NCBI GenBank assembly: GCA_002155105.1
Contig: MUZD01000010.1
Span: 62,001-126,000, forward strand
Direction: 5' to 3'
DNA: 64,000 nt
From: Sedimentibacter sp. SX930
Lineage (GTDB): Bacteria > Bacillota > Bacilli > Lactobacillales > Aerococcaceae
Below, piece by piece: positions 16,893-26,347 of the stretch (position 1 is its first letter; every line of letters begins with the position of its first letter). Both the position numbers and the translations under genes were made by a program. A model generated the notes under the pieces. That model was given only the letters and a program-made list of their open reading frames with translations. It did not search any database and was not told the DNA's origin.

Positions 16893-17606
16893 TTATTGTT
16901 TGATGATATCGGTGATGGTGTAGGAACGTGTATCGAAGCGACTGCGAGCAGTGGAGTACTCGAAAGGAGTCCCATTCGTCAGATAAACGACTTGTTCCAC
17001 TTCAAGAATCGGCGTATGTTGATCGCATGCCAATTCTTGCCAATCCAGTTCATTAGAGCGATCAGCGTGGATTTTTCGGTAAGCACCACCGATTTTTAGC
17101 CCTAAGGTGTCGCGGATGTGGTCATAGATGGAATGATGGATAATATCTTCAGTCAAGTCCTTGACCAATCCGGCTACAAAGTAGGTGTTTTCAAGGATAT
17201 AAGGTTTGTCGTCAATAATCCTCAGGCGTTGCAGGTGGTAGACAGGCTGATTGTCCTCCAGCATCAACAAGGATTTTATATTTTCGGAAGGGAACAGGAT
17301 ATCAAAGAGGATGATTTTGCTCTTTACCGTTTTATTCGGAAACTGTTTGGATAAGCCTGCATATTCATCTGCTTTGGAATCTCCGCTATTCCAGAGGGCG
17401 CTCTTGATGACAAAAGTGCCGACACCCCGTTTGCGGAAAATCAGACCTTCCATTGCGATCATGTCGATGGCTTTCTTTAAGGTCATCCGGCTGACGCCAA
17501 ATTCTTCCGCCAAAGCGATCTGGTCCGGGAGCATTTCATCTTCCGCGTATTCGCCATCAGCGATGCGGCGCCGCAATTCATCCGCTATTTCTTCATATTT
17601 TTTCAT
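16893..17606 (-). CDS. GntR-family (UTRA) regulator of PTS locus 2
   Basis: Regulator of 237 residues. The N-terminal winged helix is DQIALAEEFGVSRMTLKKAID; the UTRA domain begins near residue 90 (VYHLQRLRIIDDKPYILENT). It is paralogous to the regulator at 3648-4379 but clearly different in sequence. It lies downstream of the GH1-IIC pair on the minus strand and upstream of manA. The palindrome TATGTCTATACATA before the GH1 gene is a good candidate for its operator. The expected effector is the phosphorylated beta-glucoside. Confidence 0.9.
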   Translation of the reverse strand: MKKYEEIADELRRRIADGEYAEDEMLPDQIALAEEFGVSRMTLKKAIDMIAMEGLIFRKRGVGTFVIKSALWNSGDSKADEYAGLSKQFPNKTVKSKIILFDILFPSENIKSLLMLEDNQPVYHLQRLRIIDDKPYILENTYFVAGLVKDLTEDIIHHSIYDHIRDTLGLKIGGAYRKIHADRSNELDWQELACDQHTPILEVEQVVYLTNGTPFEYSTARSRFDTRSYTITDIIKQ

Positions 17607-17646
17607 TACAGTCTATCCTCCCGGAAATTACACGATTTCAATCCCC

Positions 17647-17676
17647 ATTATACCGTAATGGCTAGACTTGAAACAA
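17647..17676 (-). promoter_or_regulatory. Promoter of gntR-manA
   Basis: Minus strand: TTGTTT (17676-17671), an 18-bp spacer and TATAAT (17652-17647), 41 bp before the gntR start. A weak GAAAT...ATTTC inverted repeat lies between promoter and ribosome site. Confidence 0.6.
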
Positions 17677-17707
17677 GCTAACCTTTACATTTGGCTGATT
17701 AAGGAAA

Positions 17708-17747
17708 GGCAAATGGCCCGAAGCAGGTTGCCTCGGGCCATTTGCTA
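17708..17747 (-). terminator. Hairpin after PTS IIC (locus 2)
   Basis: GCAAATGGCCCGA pairs with TCGGGCCATTTGC. The T-run after it on the minus strand is interrupted, so it may be a weak terminator or a 3'-end stabiliser. Confidence 0.6.
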
Positions 17748-17785
17748 GGAAAGAACAGAGAATGCAGTTTCCGGATTGAATCAGC

Positions 17786-19114
17786 TTAGTTTTTTGATTG
17801 CGCGCCTTGCAAGGAAGTGCGGTCAGATGCCTGCGTGTCTTCCTCGAAAGTAAGTGCCAAATTCGCTTTATCGACAACCTTCAGGAATGGATACCACATC
17901 ACACCGACGATTACGAAGTCGATCAGTTGCAGCACGCCGCCCATAACGGAGTTGGTGGCCATCATACCGCTGAAGAACAACGGAACAGTCCACGGAACCG
18001 TTACACCAGTTGGAGTAGGGAACAAACCGGATGCCATTGATAAGTAGTTTACGGTCGTTACGATTAAAGGTGTCAAAATCCAAGGGATAGCGATGGATGC
18101 GTTCAATACAATCGGTAATCCGAAGATGACAGGTTCGTTAACGTTGAACAAGCCAGGTCCGATCGCCAAACGACCGATATCCTTCATTTGACGGCTCTTC
18201 ATGACGAATGCCATCAAGATGACTACCATCAACGTCATACCGGAACCACCCAGACCGACTGTGAATGTTTCCATGAATGGCTTTGTGATGATGTGCGGCA
18301 GTGCTTCACCAGCTTTAAAAGCATCCAAGTTTTCCAAAGCCAAGGTGTTCCAGATCGGATCCATGACGGAGTTGACGATGATTTGGCCATGTAAGCCGAA
18401 GAACCAAAGGATTTGCACGAAGAACAGGGAAACCAAAGTAGCAGGCAAGCTGCTTCCCAATCCGACAAGCGGTTTTTGGATGACTGTGTAGATGACATCA
18501 TGCAAGTTTGTTGTAAAAACGCCAGAAACCAATGCATTAAGCATCAGGAAAATGGTAAGTGTAGAAATTGCCGGAATCAGGGCACCGAATGAGCGGGCAA
18601 CAGCATCAGGAACACCTTCAGGCATTTTGATGACGATTCCTTTTTTGGTGATTCGCACATAAATCTCAGCTGCGATGAAGGCAGCCAACATGCCGATGAA
18701 CATTCCTTTAGCGCCTAGGCGATCCAAGGAAAGGGCGCCGCTGACTTCAGCACCGTCTGCTGTTGTAAAGTTGAAGGGTGTCAAAATCAAGTAAGAAGAT
18801 AATGAAACAGCTCCTCCGAAGATGCCATCTTCATCATAAGAACGGGTCAGGTAATACCCGATACCGAACGTGATGAAAATCGTCATGATGGACATAGTCG
18901 CGTTTTGCCCGTTTCCGAACAGACCGCCCAAAGTCCCTTTCAGATCATCGCTCCAGAACGGCAGGTTGTTCAATACAACGACGATTGAACCGAACATCGT
19001 CAGTGGGAAAGAAAGCATAAAAGCGTCACGCAATACTGCTAAGTATCTGTTTGAGCCGAGCTTGCCGGCAAGGGGAGTCAATTTTTCGGCTAAATTATCA
19101 ATAAAATTATTCAT
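17786..19114 (-). CDS. PTS system cellobiose-type IIC permease (locus 2)
   Basis: Membrane PTS permease of 442 residues with about ten hydrophobic segments. Conserved motifs are LWFFGLHGQIIVNSVMDPIW and LFNVNEPVIFGLPIVLNAS, equivalent to the GIHG and NINEPLIFGMP signatures of cellobiose and lactose IIC proteins. The ribosome site AGAGGAAAATGACCA precedes ATG. It is cotranscribed 25 bp after the GH1 gene. As in locus 1, no IIA or IIB gene is beside it. Confidence 0.92.
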   Translation of the reverse strand: MNNFIDNLAEKLTPLAGKLGSNRYLAVLRDAFMLSFPLTMFGSIVVVLNNLPFWSDDLKGTLGGLFGNGQNATMSIMTIFITFGIGYYLTRSYDEDGIFGGAVSLSSYLILTPFNFTTADGAEVSGALSLDRLGAKGMFIGMLAAFIAAEIYVRITKKGIVIKMPEGVPDAVARSFGALIPAISTLTIFLMLNALVSGVFTTNLHDVIYTVIQKPLVGLGSSLPATLVSLFFVQILWFFGLHGQIIVNSVMDPIWNTLALENLDAFKAGEALPHIITKPFMETFTVGLGGSGMTLMVVILMAFVMKSRQMKDIGRLAIGPGLFNVNEPVIFGLPIVLNASIAIPWILTPLIVTTVNYLSMASGLFPTPTGVTVPWTVPLFFSGMMATNSVMGGVLQLIDFVIVGVMWYPFLKVVDKANLALTFEEDTQASDRTSLQGAQSKN

Positions 19115-19139
19115 TGGTCATTTTCCTCTCTTAGAAAAC

Positions 19140-20534
19140 TTATGCGTCAAAACCATTTTTGTCTGAAACCTGTTTAAACCAGTAACCACTTTTCTTGATT
19201 GTGCGTTTTCCTTCTTCCGCCAGATCGACCGCAATGAAGCCGTAGCGGTTTTTGTAGGCGTTTGTCCAAGACCAGTTATCCATGCACGTCCACATATGGT
19301 AACCTTTCACGTTGCAACCCTCCTGCAACGCTTGATGGACATATTTCAGATGATCTTGGACAAATTCGATACGGTAATCATCTTCGATCATGCCATCCGC
19401 GTTGATGAAGCGCTCTTCGCCTTCCACACCCATCCCGTTTTCGGAAATGTAGCAGGGCAGGTTTCCGTAGTTGTCACGGACGTTGATCAGGCAATCATAA
19501 ATGCCTTTTTCGTAGATTTCCCAGCCACGGTATGGATTCATTTTGCGTTCCGGCCAGATGTAATTGTCGAAGTAATCATCCGGCATCGGGTTGTCGGACA
19601 CGCGTTCCGTGCTTTCTTTTTTCATGATGCGTCTTGGCTGATAGTAATTGATCCCCAGAATGTCGATGGTATTATGTTTGATGAGTTCTAATTCCGATTG
19701 CGTATATTCCGGTAGGTAATCCAATTCCTTCAGCAGCGAAACCAAATCTTCGGGGAAGGTGCCTTTGATGGCAGGGTCCAAGAAGGAACGGTTGAAGAAG
19801 GCATCAGCGAGACGGGCTGCCTTGACGTCTTCAGGATCATTCTCATTGCGCGGGTAACTAGGCGTCAGATTGAGGATGATGCCGATTTGCCCGTCAAGGT
19901 TCATTTCATGATAAATTTTGATGGCTTTTGCGCTTGACAACGTTTCGTGATAAGCGACTTGAGCGGCTTTTTTCATATCCACGACACTAGGGTAGTGGAA
20001 TTGGTAGAGATAGCCGCCTTCGACCGGAACAATCGGTTCATTGTGGGTGAACCATTTTTTTACGCGGTCGCCGAACAGTTCGAAGCAGATGCGCGCGTAA
20101 TCCGCATAGGCATCCACGACTTCTTTGCTTTCCCAGCCTCCTTTCTGTTGTAATGACAACGGCATATCAAAGTGATAAAGATTCATGAAAGGTTCGATGC
20201 CGTTGGCCAATAGCTCGTCGATGTAGCTATTGTAAAACGCCACCGCCTCAGGATTCACTGCGCCGATCCCATCCGGAATCAGACGGCTCCATTGAATGGA
20301 GGTTCGGTACGTAGTGTGTCCCGTTTTTTTCATGAGTGCTATATCTTCTTTGTAGCGATTGTATACGTAGGATGTGTCTTCAGGACCGACTTGATTGAAG
20401 AACAGCTCTGGGTTCTGTTTGTACCAATGATCCCAGATGCTGTCTCCTTTGCCGTCTCCGGCAACCGTGCCCTCTGTCTGCGGTCCGCTTGCTGCCGAGC
20501 CCCACCAAAAACCTGCAGGAAATTCGTATTTCAT
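19140..20534 (-). CDS. GH1 6-phospho-beta-glucosidase (locus 2)
   Basis: Cytoplasmic GH1 enzyme of 464 residues. It contains FWWGSAASGPQTEG at the N-terminus, acid/base Glu166 in WFTHNEPIV and nucleophile Glu365 in YISENGMGVEGEERF. Related in sequence to the GH1 of locus 1 but with the standard ENG motif. It is first in the minus-strand GH1-IIC operon, controlled by a promoter with a cre site over the -35 and a palindromic operator near the start. It should hydrolyse the phosphorylated disaccharide imported by the following IIC. Confidence 0.92.
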   Translation of the reverse strand: MKYEFPAGFWWGSAASGPQTEGTVAGDGKGDSIWDHWYKQNPELFFNQVGPEDTSYVYNRYKEDIALMKKTGHTTYRTSIQWSRLIPDGIGAVNPEAVAFYNSYIDELLANGIEPFMNLYHFDMPLSLQQKGGWESKEVVDAYADYARICFELFGDRVKKWFTHNEPIVPVEGGYLYQFHYPSVVDMKKAAQVAYHETLSSAKAIKIYHEMNLDGQIGIILNLTPSYPRNENDPEDVKAARLADAFFNRSFLDPAIKGTFPEDLVSLLKELDYLPEYTQSELELIKHNTIDILGINYYQPRRIMKKESTERVSDNPMPDDYFDNYIWPERKMNPYRGWEIYEKGIYDCLINVRDNYGNLPCYISENGMGVEGEERFINADGMIEDDYRIEFVQDHLKYVHQALQEGCNVKGYHMWTCMDNWSWTNAYKNRYGFIAVDLAEEGKRTIKKSGYWFKQVSDKNGFDA

Positions 20535-20551
20535 CTAAACAACTCCATTTC

Positions 20552-20565
20552 TATGTCTATACATA
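20552..20565. promoter_or_regulatory. GntR-type operator before GH1 (locus 2)
   Basis: TATGTCTATACATA is an inverted repeat (TATGT-N4-ACATA) between the -10 box and the GH1 start. It is the likely site of the GntR protein encoded at 16893-17606. Confidence 0.65.
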
Positions 20566-20577
20566 ACTTCAAAAAGA

Positions 20578-20606
20578 ATTATACAAAACAAAAAAAGAAA
20601 ATGCAA
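20578..20606 (-). promoter_or_regulatory. Promoter of the GH1-IIC operon (locus 2)
   Basis: Minus strand: TTGCAT (20606-20601), an exact 17-bp spacer and TATAAT (20583-20578). Confidence 0.8.
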
Positions 20607-20615
20607 TCGATTTCA
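20602..20615. promoter_or_regulatory. cre-like CcpA site
   Basis: TGCAATCGATTTCA differs from the cre consensus TGWAANCGNTNWCA at one position. It overlaps the -35 box of the GH1-IIC promoter, so catabolite repression is likely. Confidence 0.7.
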
Positions 20616-20723
20616 AAGAAAAATATATATTTTTATTATTTCTCAATTATTTCCGCCTTTTAGCGAGAATTCGCAACGAGATTATGGTATAAAAAGAACA
20701 AACAGGTTTGGAGGCGATAGGTG

Positions 20724-21644
20724 ATGAAAATTGGAGTCATCGGGTTAGGTAACATTGCACAAAAGGCGTATCTCCCGGTCATGGTCGAGATGCAGGATGA
20801 GGTGGAATGGCATCTGTGCTCGCGAAACAGAGAGAAGCTGGAAGCCGTAGGAAAAAAATTTGGCTTCCAGCATTTGTATACCTCGATCGAGGAATGGTTG
20901 GACAGCGGAATCGAGGCTGCCTTTGTGCACGTAGCTACCGTTGCCCATGCGGAAATCATCCGCAAGTTGCTGGAGCGCGGCATTTCGGTCTATGTGGACA
21001 AGCCCATCAGTGATGATCTGGAAGAAACAAAGCAATTGATTGAGTTGGCGGACGCTAAGGGCTTGCTCCTTACAGCTGGCTTCAACCGCCGTTTTGCTCC
21101 GATGGTGGAACGGTTGAAAGGGATTCCTGACAAAAAGATGATCCTGATTCAGAAGGATCGCGTGAAGAACGTGGAACCCGTCCGCTTCGCCGTCTACGAT
21201 TTGTTCATCCATATCGCGGATACCGCTTTGTATTTGTTGGATGATGAGGTGGTGTCGGTGCAATCGCATCTGGTCGAAAACGAAGGGGAGTTGAAACGGC
21301 TATGGCTGATGCTCGAAACGAAGAGCGCCACTTGTTTCGTTTCGATGAACTATGAAGCGGGAGCCAATCAGGAAGTCATGGAAGTCCAAAGTCCGGAGGG
21401 GATCGCGCGCGTCCTGAATTTGACCGATATGACCATCCAACAAAAAAATGGCAAGCAGCAAATTGCTTTCGGCGATTGGGAAGGGACGCTCCGCAAAAGA
21501 GGATTCGAGCCATTGATCGATTCGTTTGTCGCGGGCGTAAAGGAACATACCAACCCAGTCTCCACAGAATCAAGCTATCTGAGCCATTCGTTGTGCGAGA
21601 AAATTCTCGCCGACAACGGATTCGGAAACAAGCCAAACGGATAG
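20724..21644 (+). CDS. Gfo/Idh/MocA-family oxidoreductase (YceM/MviM-like)
   Basis: NAD(P)-dependent dehydrogenase-like protein of about 306 residues. The Rossmann opening is MKIGVIGLGNIAQKAYLPV; the conserved Lys lies in VYVDKPISDD, followed by GFNRRFAPMVERL. It resembles E. coli YceM/MviM, whose substrate is unknown. A GTG one codon upstream is an equally spaced alternative start after GGAGG. An extended -10 (TGGTATAAA, 20685-20693) precedes it. No neighbour explains its role. Confidence 0.85.
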   Translation: MKIGVIGLGNIAQKAYLPVMVEMQDEVEWHLCSRNREKLEAVGKKFGFQHLYTSIEEWLDSGIEAAFVHVATVAHAEIIRKLLERGISVYVDKPISDDLEETKQLIELADAKGLLLTAGFNRRFAPMVERLKGIPDKKMILIQKDRVKNVEPVRFAVYDLFIHIADTALYLLDDEVVSVQSHLVENEGELKRLWLMLETKSATCFVSMNYEAGANQEVMEVQSPEGIARVLNLTDMTIQQKNGKQQIAFGDWEGTLRKRGFEPLIDSFVAGVKEHTNPVSTESSYLSHSLCEKILADNGFGNKPNG

Positions 21645-21652
21645 AACGAAAT

Positions 21653-21699
21653 TTTTGTAGGTACAAATTATATGTTTTTGTTAATTTGTTCGTACATAT
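21653..21699. promoter_or_regulatory. Two GntR-like inverted repeats before the MATE gene
   Basis: TTTTGTAGGTACAAAT (21653-21668) and ATTTGTTCGTACATAT (21684-21699) have the same half-sites and 4-bp spacing as the operators at 625 and 3601. The second lies just upstream of TATAAT (21704-21709). Confidence 0.5.
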
Positions 21700-21703
21700 C
21701 TGG

Positions 21704-21709
21704 TATAAT
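21704..21709 (+). promoter_or_regulatory. -10 element of the MATE gene
   Basis: Perfect TATAAT with extended TGG, 42 bp before the start. The -35 region (TTAATT at 21681-21686, 17 bp away) is poor. Confidence 0.5.
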
Positions 21710-21750
21710 GTAAATCAGCAAGGCCTAGGATCATCAAACGGAGGTGAAGG

Positions 21751-23136
21751 ATGACAAAAGATATGACTGCCGGCAGTCCTGCGAAGCTGCTTGTGCTGTT
21801 CTCGGTTCCGATGCTGATTGGGAATATCTTCCAACAACTGTACAGCTTAGCGGACACAATCATCATCGGCAGGACATTGGGAGTGGACGGACTGGCGGCC
21901 ATCGGATCGGTCGGCGGGGTGCTCTTTTTTATCCATGGATTTGGGATCGGGGTCACTTCGGGTTTAGGGATCGTCATCGCGCAGCGTTTTGGTACGAAAA
22001 ATGAGGAGCGGATCCGGAAGAGTATCACGATAAGCGTCTGGATAACGCTCATCATGACTGTCCTCATAACCCTCCTGAGTGTTTTGTTCGCTGAAGATAT
22101 CCTGCTGTACATGGATACGCCGGCTGAAATAAGCAAGGAAGCCGAAGCCTACTTTTTGACATTGATGTGGGGTTCGGTTGCGATCATGGTGTTCAATTTG
22201 TTGAGTAACATCCTGCGTTCGCTGGGTGACAGCAAACTGCCCCTGGTCATCCTGATGATTTCTTCCCTATTGAATGTGGTTTTGGATTATGTGTTCATTG
22301 TCTGGTTTTCTATGGGGGTCGCAGGAGCGGCGCTGGCGACTGTTGCGTCGCAATTGTTCGCCAGTTTTCTCTGTTTCTTATACATAAGGAAGAAAATGGC
22401 GATCCTGCGTTTCTCCAGAGAAGATTGGCACATGCAGCCTACGGATTTCTCGTTGCCGTTGAAAATTTCGCTCCCGATCGGTCTGCAAGCCTCCATCATT
22501 TCGATCGGTTTGATTGTATTGCAGAAAAGTCTGAATGGTTTTGGCCCGGAAGCTGTCGGTGGATACGCCATCGCCCAAAAATTGGACATCATGGTAACAT
22601 TGCCGATAGCTTCCATCGGTATCGCGATGGCCACTTTCGCAGCCCAAAACTATGGAGCCGGTTTGTACTCGCGGATTTGGGCGGGCGCCCGCATCAGTTT
22701 GCTGCTGTCTTTTTTCTACAGCATTCTGTTGGGAGGAGCGCTTTTGTTCTTCGGGACGGATCTCATCCGGTCGTTGTTCAATCAGAATGATCCGGCTGTA
22801 TTGGCGTATGCGCATACGTATTTTGTTGCCACGGCCAGCTTCTATCTTGTATTGACGACGTTGATCATCTTGCGGTATACGCTGCAAGGTGTTGGGGAAA
22901 ACGCTGCGCCTACCTTTGGGGGTGTAATGGAGATGGTCGCTCGCGTCCTCGTTCCGTTGGGATTTTCCGGTCTGCTGGGCTACCAGGCTGTCGCATTTGC
23001 CAATCCCGTTGCTTGGGTGGGGGCTGCCGTACCCATGATGTACGCTTATCGTCAGTTGAAAAGAAAATTGACATTATTGGAAGAGAAAAGATGCAAGGAA
23101 GCCGAGGGTGAGCGATTGGTTGAATTGTCGGATTGA
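21751..23136 (+). CDS. MATE-family efflux transporter
   Basis: Sodium- or proton-coupled multidrug/toxin exporter of the DinF/NorM-like group. It has 461 residues and twelve predicted helices in two halves. The opening AKLLVLFSVPMLIGNIFQQLYSLADTI matches the typical first helix; IGNIFQQLY..DT is the hallmark. The ribosome site is CGGAGGTGAAGG. It is a single gene with its own promoter; two palindromes upstream suggest control by a GntR-type protein. The substrate is unknown. Confidence 0.92.
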   Translation: MTKDMTAGSPAKLLVLFSVPMLIGNIFQQLYSLADTIIIGRTLGVDGLAAIGSVGGVLFFIHGFGIGVTSGLGIVIAQRFGTKNEERIRKSITISVWITLIMTVLITLLSVLFAEDILLYMDTPAEISKEAEAYFLTLMWGSVAIMVFNLLSNILRSLGDSKLPLVILMISSLLNVVLDYVFIVWFSMGVAGAALATVASQLFASFLCFLYIRKKMAILRFSREDWHMQPTDFSLPLKISLPIGLQASIISIGLIVLQKSLNGFGPEAVGGYAIAQKLDIMVTLPIASIGIAMATFAAQNYGAGLYSRIWAGARISLLLSFFYSILLGGALLFFGTDLIRSLFNQNDPAVLAYAHTYFVATASFYLVLTTLIILRYTLQGVGENAAPTFGGVMEMVARVLVPLGFSGLLGYQAVAFANPVAWVGAAVPMMYAYRQLKRKLTLLEEKRCKEAEGERLVELSD

Positions 23137-23196
23137 TAATCCATTATTGATGCATATCTAAGTTAATAAACCGATATAAACCGATTCGGAATATGC

Positions 23197-23331
23197 TATA
23201 ATAAGATTAAATCATGATTGTAAAAGTTGGTTGCCCCTCGAACGGAATGGTTTAGGGTAAGCCGGCATGGTTCAGGTTGTGTGTTCGTTTAGGAGTTCAA
23301 TACTAGATTCACTATCTTGAGGAGGAAAAAA
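23197..23331 (+). promoter_or_regulatory. Transketolase promoter and long leader
   Basis: TATAAT at 23197-23202 is preceded by two AACCGAT direct repeats, with no clear -35. A leader of about 125 nt follows, containing a small stem (GGTTTA-GGG-TAAGCC enclosed by GAAC/GTTC). I do not recognise a riboswitch class. Confidence 0.4.
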
Positions 23332-25335
23332 ATGTTTGATCAAATTGATGAGTTAGCAGTTAATGCAGTACGTACACTTAGCATAGACGCCGTACAGAAG
23401 GCCAATTCAGGGCATCCTGGTTTGCCGATGGGAGCCGCTCCGATGGCCTACGCGCTTTGGACAAAACATTTGAAAGTCAACCCTAAGAACAGTTTATGGG
23501 CAGACCGTGACCGTTTCGTATTATCAGCTGGACATGGGTCATCCATGTTGTACAGCTTGCTGCACTTATCCGGCTTCAATGTGAGCCTGGACGACGTGAA
23601 GAACTTCCGCCAATTCGGCAGCAAAACACCTGGACACCCGGAAGTGCATGATACGGACGGCGTGGAAGCGACAACCGGTCCATTGGGACAAGGGATCGCG
23701 AATGCAGTCGGTTTCGCAATGGCGGAAGCGCACTTGGCGGCTACTTACAACAAAGAAAACTTCCCGGTTGTGGATCACTACACCTACTTCCTGAACGGCG
23801 ACGGCGATTTGATGGAAGGCATCTCCCATGAAGCAGCCAGCTTAGCCGGCCACCTGAAATTGGGCAAACTGATCGGTTTGTATGACTCCAATGATATCTC
23901 CTTGGATGGACCGACTTCGAAATCATTCACTGAAGATGTAGCAGCCCGTTTTGAAGCCTACGGTTGGCAACATATCCTGGTCAAGGACGGCAATGATCTG
24001 GAAGCCATCTCTAAAGCCATCGAAGAAGCGAAAGCTGAAACCGAAAAACCGACTTTGATCGAAATCAAAACGATCATCGGCTTTGGTGCTCCTGACGCAG
24101 GAACGCATAAAGTGCATGGTGCTCCTCTTGGAGCGGAAGGCGTTACATTTGCTAAAGCGGCTTACGGCTGTGCGGATGAAGCTTTCTGCGTACCGGCTGA
24201 AGTGACAACCCGTTTCGACGAAACAATGGTTGCAGATGGCCAAGAGGCTGAAGCCGCATGGACAGCAATGTTCAACGACTACAAAGCAGCTTATCCGGAA
24301 TTGGCGCAACAATTCGAAGCTGCCATCGACGGTAAATTACCTGAAGGCTGGCAAGACAAACTGCCGACTTATGAAGTGGGCAGCGCAGCCAAAGCTAGCC
24401 GTGTGACCAGTGCTGAAGCGATCCAAGCATTGGGTGAAGCTGTACCTTATTTCTGGGGTGGTTCTGCGGACTTATCGTCTTCAAACAACACAATGATCAA
24501 ATCGGCAAGTGACTTTGAGCCGGGCAACTATGCCGGCCGCAACATCTGGTACGGTGTGCGCGAATTCGCGATGGCCGCTATCATGAACGGCATCGTTCTG
24601 CATGGCGGAACCAGAACGTATGTAGGGACATTCTTCGTCTTCACGGATTACCTACGTCCAGCAATGCGTTTGGCTGCCATCTCGCACTTGCCTGGCACGT
24701 ACGTGATGACGCATGACTCAATCGCGGTCGGCGAAGACGGCCCGACGCATGAGCCAGTGGAACACTTGTCCAGCTACCGTGGAATGCCGAACTTGACGGT
24801 TCTGCGTCCGGCCGACGGCAACGAAGTCAGTGCTGCTTGGGAAATCGCCGTGTCTTCAGCGGACAAACCAACGATGTTGGTGCTGACGCGCCAAAACTTG
24901 CCTGTTTTGGAAGGCACAAAAGAAATGGCCCGCGAAGGCGTGAAGAAGGGGGCATATGTGCTTTCGCCGCAACAAGGCGAAACACCTGCCGGCATCCTGA
25001 TTGCAACCGGTTCGGAAGTGAGCATGGCTGTGGAAGCGCAGCAACAATTGCGTGAAGCTGGAGTGGACGTCTCTGTTGTCTCCATGCCGAGTTTCGATCT
25101 GTTCGAAGCGCAGGATGCTGCCTACAAAGAAACAGTCTTGCCTGGCGCAGTCCGCAACCGCATGTCCATCGAAATGGGCGCGACCTTCGGTTGGGAACGT
25201 TATGTCGGCCTGGATGGCCTTGCTTACGGCATCGATACTTACGGCGCAAGCGGCAATGGCAACGTCGTAATGGCGGAATATGGCTTCACTACTGAAAAAG
25301 TGGTTGCAGCCTATCAAGCAAAATTCACAAAATAG
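23332..25335 (+). CDS. tkt: Transketolase
   Basis: Thiamine-diphosphate enzyme of the non-oxidative pentose phosphate pathway; moves two-carbon units between ketoses and aldoses. It has 667 residues. The start at 23332 follows TTGAGGAGGAAAAAA; five codons of open frame upstream are discarded. Motifs are [18 protein letters not shown], the ThDP-binding GDGDLMEG and, in the pyrimidine domain, [17 protein letters not shown]. Its codon choice suggests high expression. Pentoses from the downstream arabinan cluster would be processed through it, though the two are separate transcripts. Confidence 0.97.
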   Translation: MFDQIDELAVNAVRTLSIDAVQKANSGHPGLPMGAAPMAYALWTKHLKVNPKNSLWADRDRFVLSAGHGSSMLYSLLHLSGFNVSLDDVKNFRQFGSKTPGHPEVHDTDGVEATTGPLGQGIANAVGFAMAEAHLAATYNKENFPVVDHYTYFLNGDGDLMEGISHEAASLAGHLKLGKLIGLYDSNDISLDGPTSKSFTEDVAARFEAYGWQHILVKDGNDLEAISKAIEEAKAETEKPTLIEIKTIIGFGAPDAGTHKVHGAPLGAEGVTFAKAAYGCADEAFCVPAEVTTRFDETMVADGQEAEAAWTAMFNDYKAAYPELAQQFEAAIDGKLPEGWQDKLPTYEVGSAAKASRVTSAEAIQALGEAVPYFWGGSADLSSSNNTMIKSASDFEPGNYAGRNIWYGVREFAMAAIMNGIVLHGGTRTYVGTFFVFTDYLRPAMRLAAISHLPGTYVMTHDSIAVGEDGPTHEPVEHLSSYRGMPNLTVLRPADGNEVSAAWEIAVSSADKPTMLVLTRQNLPVLEGTKEMAREGVKKGAYVLSPQQGETPAGILIATGSEVSMAVEAQQQLREAGVDVSVVSMPSFDLFEAQDAAYKETVLPGAVRNRMSIEMGATFGWERYVGLDGLAYGIDTYGASGNGNVVMAEYGFTTEKVVAAYQAKFTK

Positions 25336-25353
25336 ACCTCAATTTTAGGAATC

Positions 25354-25399
25354 AAAAAGCTGCGACCCACTCCTCCCGGAGCGGATCGCAGCTTTTTTT
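25354..25399. terminator. Bidirectional terminator between tkt and the ArsR-type gene
   Basis: AAAAAGCTGCGA pairs with TCGCAGCTTTTT around a G/C-rich middle, between convergent genes. Confidence 0.85.
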
Positions 25400-25405
25400 C
25401 ATTTT

Positions 25406-26308
25406 TCAGGAATAGTAGGCTTTGAAGTTGATGTCCTGGTCATGATTTCCGAATTTTTTGCCGAATAGGGTCACGCCTCCGACGTTTTCAGCATCCGGCT
25501 TCACTTCGATGCGGATCTCCCATGTTTCAGCTGTCTTATTCAGGTCAGCGATACTGACTTGGGAAAGAGGGTCTCCATCCATATAAGTACCATGATGGGT
25601 TACCCTTAATGTTTTCAACAAACCGTATTGGTTCAAATTCGAAGGCCACCAGGATGGATTCAGCTTCCCGCGCGTGTCCGCGAAATCGCCTGGGCTCGTC
25701 CATGTGCCCAATTCTGTTCCGTTCAAGGTGAATGTGATGTCGGACGGCCAAACATCATTCGAAAAAGGGAATTCCGAACTGATTTCCATGCTGATGTCGA
25801 TTTGCTCCAGCGTGTCGTCAGGCGTCAGGAAGTTGGGGGTTTTGTATTCCACATAGCCTGCAGTGAACCAAAGGATGCTGGCGTCCATTCGCCCGGAGTC
25901 CATGAAGTATTTCGGTTCATCGACATTTCCGATGAAATCTTTGGAGTCAGCTAAGCCGCAGGTCGGAGTGACGTGATAATCCGTGTAGTGCCCGATTGGA
26001 ATGGCGGTATCAAAGGTTTCGAAGGAGTGGTAGATTTTCTTCGGAAAATGGATGTCGATATGATCGACTTTCAGGATGGATACCTTTTGGAGACCGGATA
26101 TGCCGGGAATCCTTTCCGTTTTGATGATACCAACGGCTTCAAGTTTTTTGATGTGTTTTGAAATGATGGCGCTGCTTAGATTCAGTTCAAGCGCGAGATC
26201 TTTCACATTCATTTTTTGTTTGGATAATAATTGGATGATCTTTAAGCGTATATCGCTAGCCAATGCCTCATATACAGCCAAAGATGATTCGGATATGTCC
26301 AATTGCAT
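25406..26308 (-). CDS. ArsR-type regulator with a large C-terminal sensor-like domain
   Basis: 300 residues, about three times the size of a classic ArsR protein. Residues 1-80 are a winged helix (ASDIRLKIIQLLSKQKMNVKDLALELNLSSAIISKHIKKLE). The remaining 220 residues are rich in aromatic, Gly and Asp residues and look beta-rich (FTAGYVEYKTPNFLTPDD, ITFTLNGTELGTWTSPGDFAD, VGGVTLFGKKFGNHDQD). I do not recognise a named domain there; a carbohydrate-binding sandwich is an inference. It has no ArsR metal-binding Cys cluster. It is divergent from the arabinofuranosidase operon and its own promoter is overlapped by GTGATAAA inverted repeats, so it most likely controls arabinoside use. Confidence 0.8.
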   Translation of the reverse strand: MQLDISESSLAVYEALASDIRLKIIQLLSKQKMNVKDLALELNLSSAIISKHIKKLEAVGIIKTERIPGISGLQKVSILKVDHIDIHFPKKIYHSFETFDTAIPIGHYTDYHVTPTCGLADSKDFIGNVDEPKYFMDSGRMDASILWFTAGYVEYKTPNFLTPDDTLEQIDISMEISSEFPFSNDVWPSDITFTLNGTELGTWTSPGDFADTRGKLNPSWWPSNLNQYGLLKTLRVTHHGTYMDGDPLSQVSIADLNKTAETWEIRIEVKPDAENVGGVTLFGKKFGNHDQDINFKAYYS

Positions 26309-26347
26309 AAGCTCACCTCATTTTTCATTTTTGTTAATGATATTGTA

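Noticed and set aside
23203-23331. Riboswitch before transketolase
   Set aside because: The leader is long and can form a small stem, but no conserved core of a thiamine or other known riboswitch is visible.
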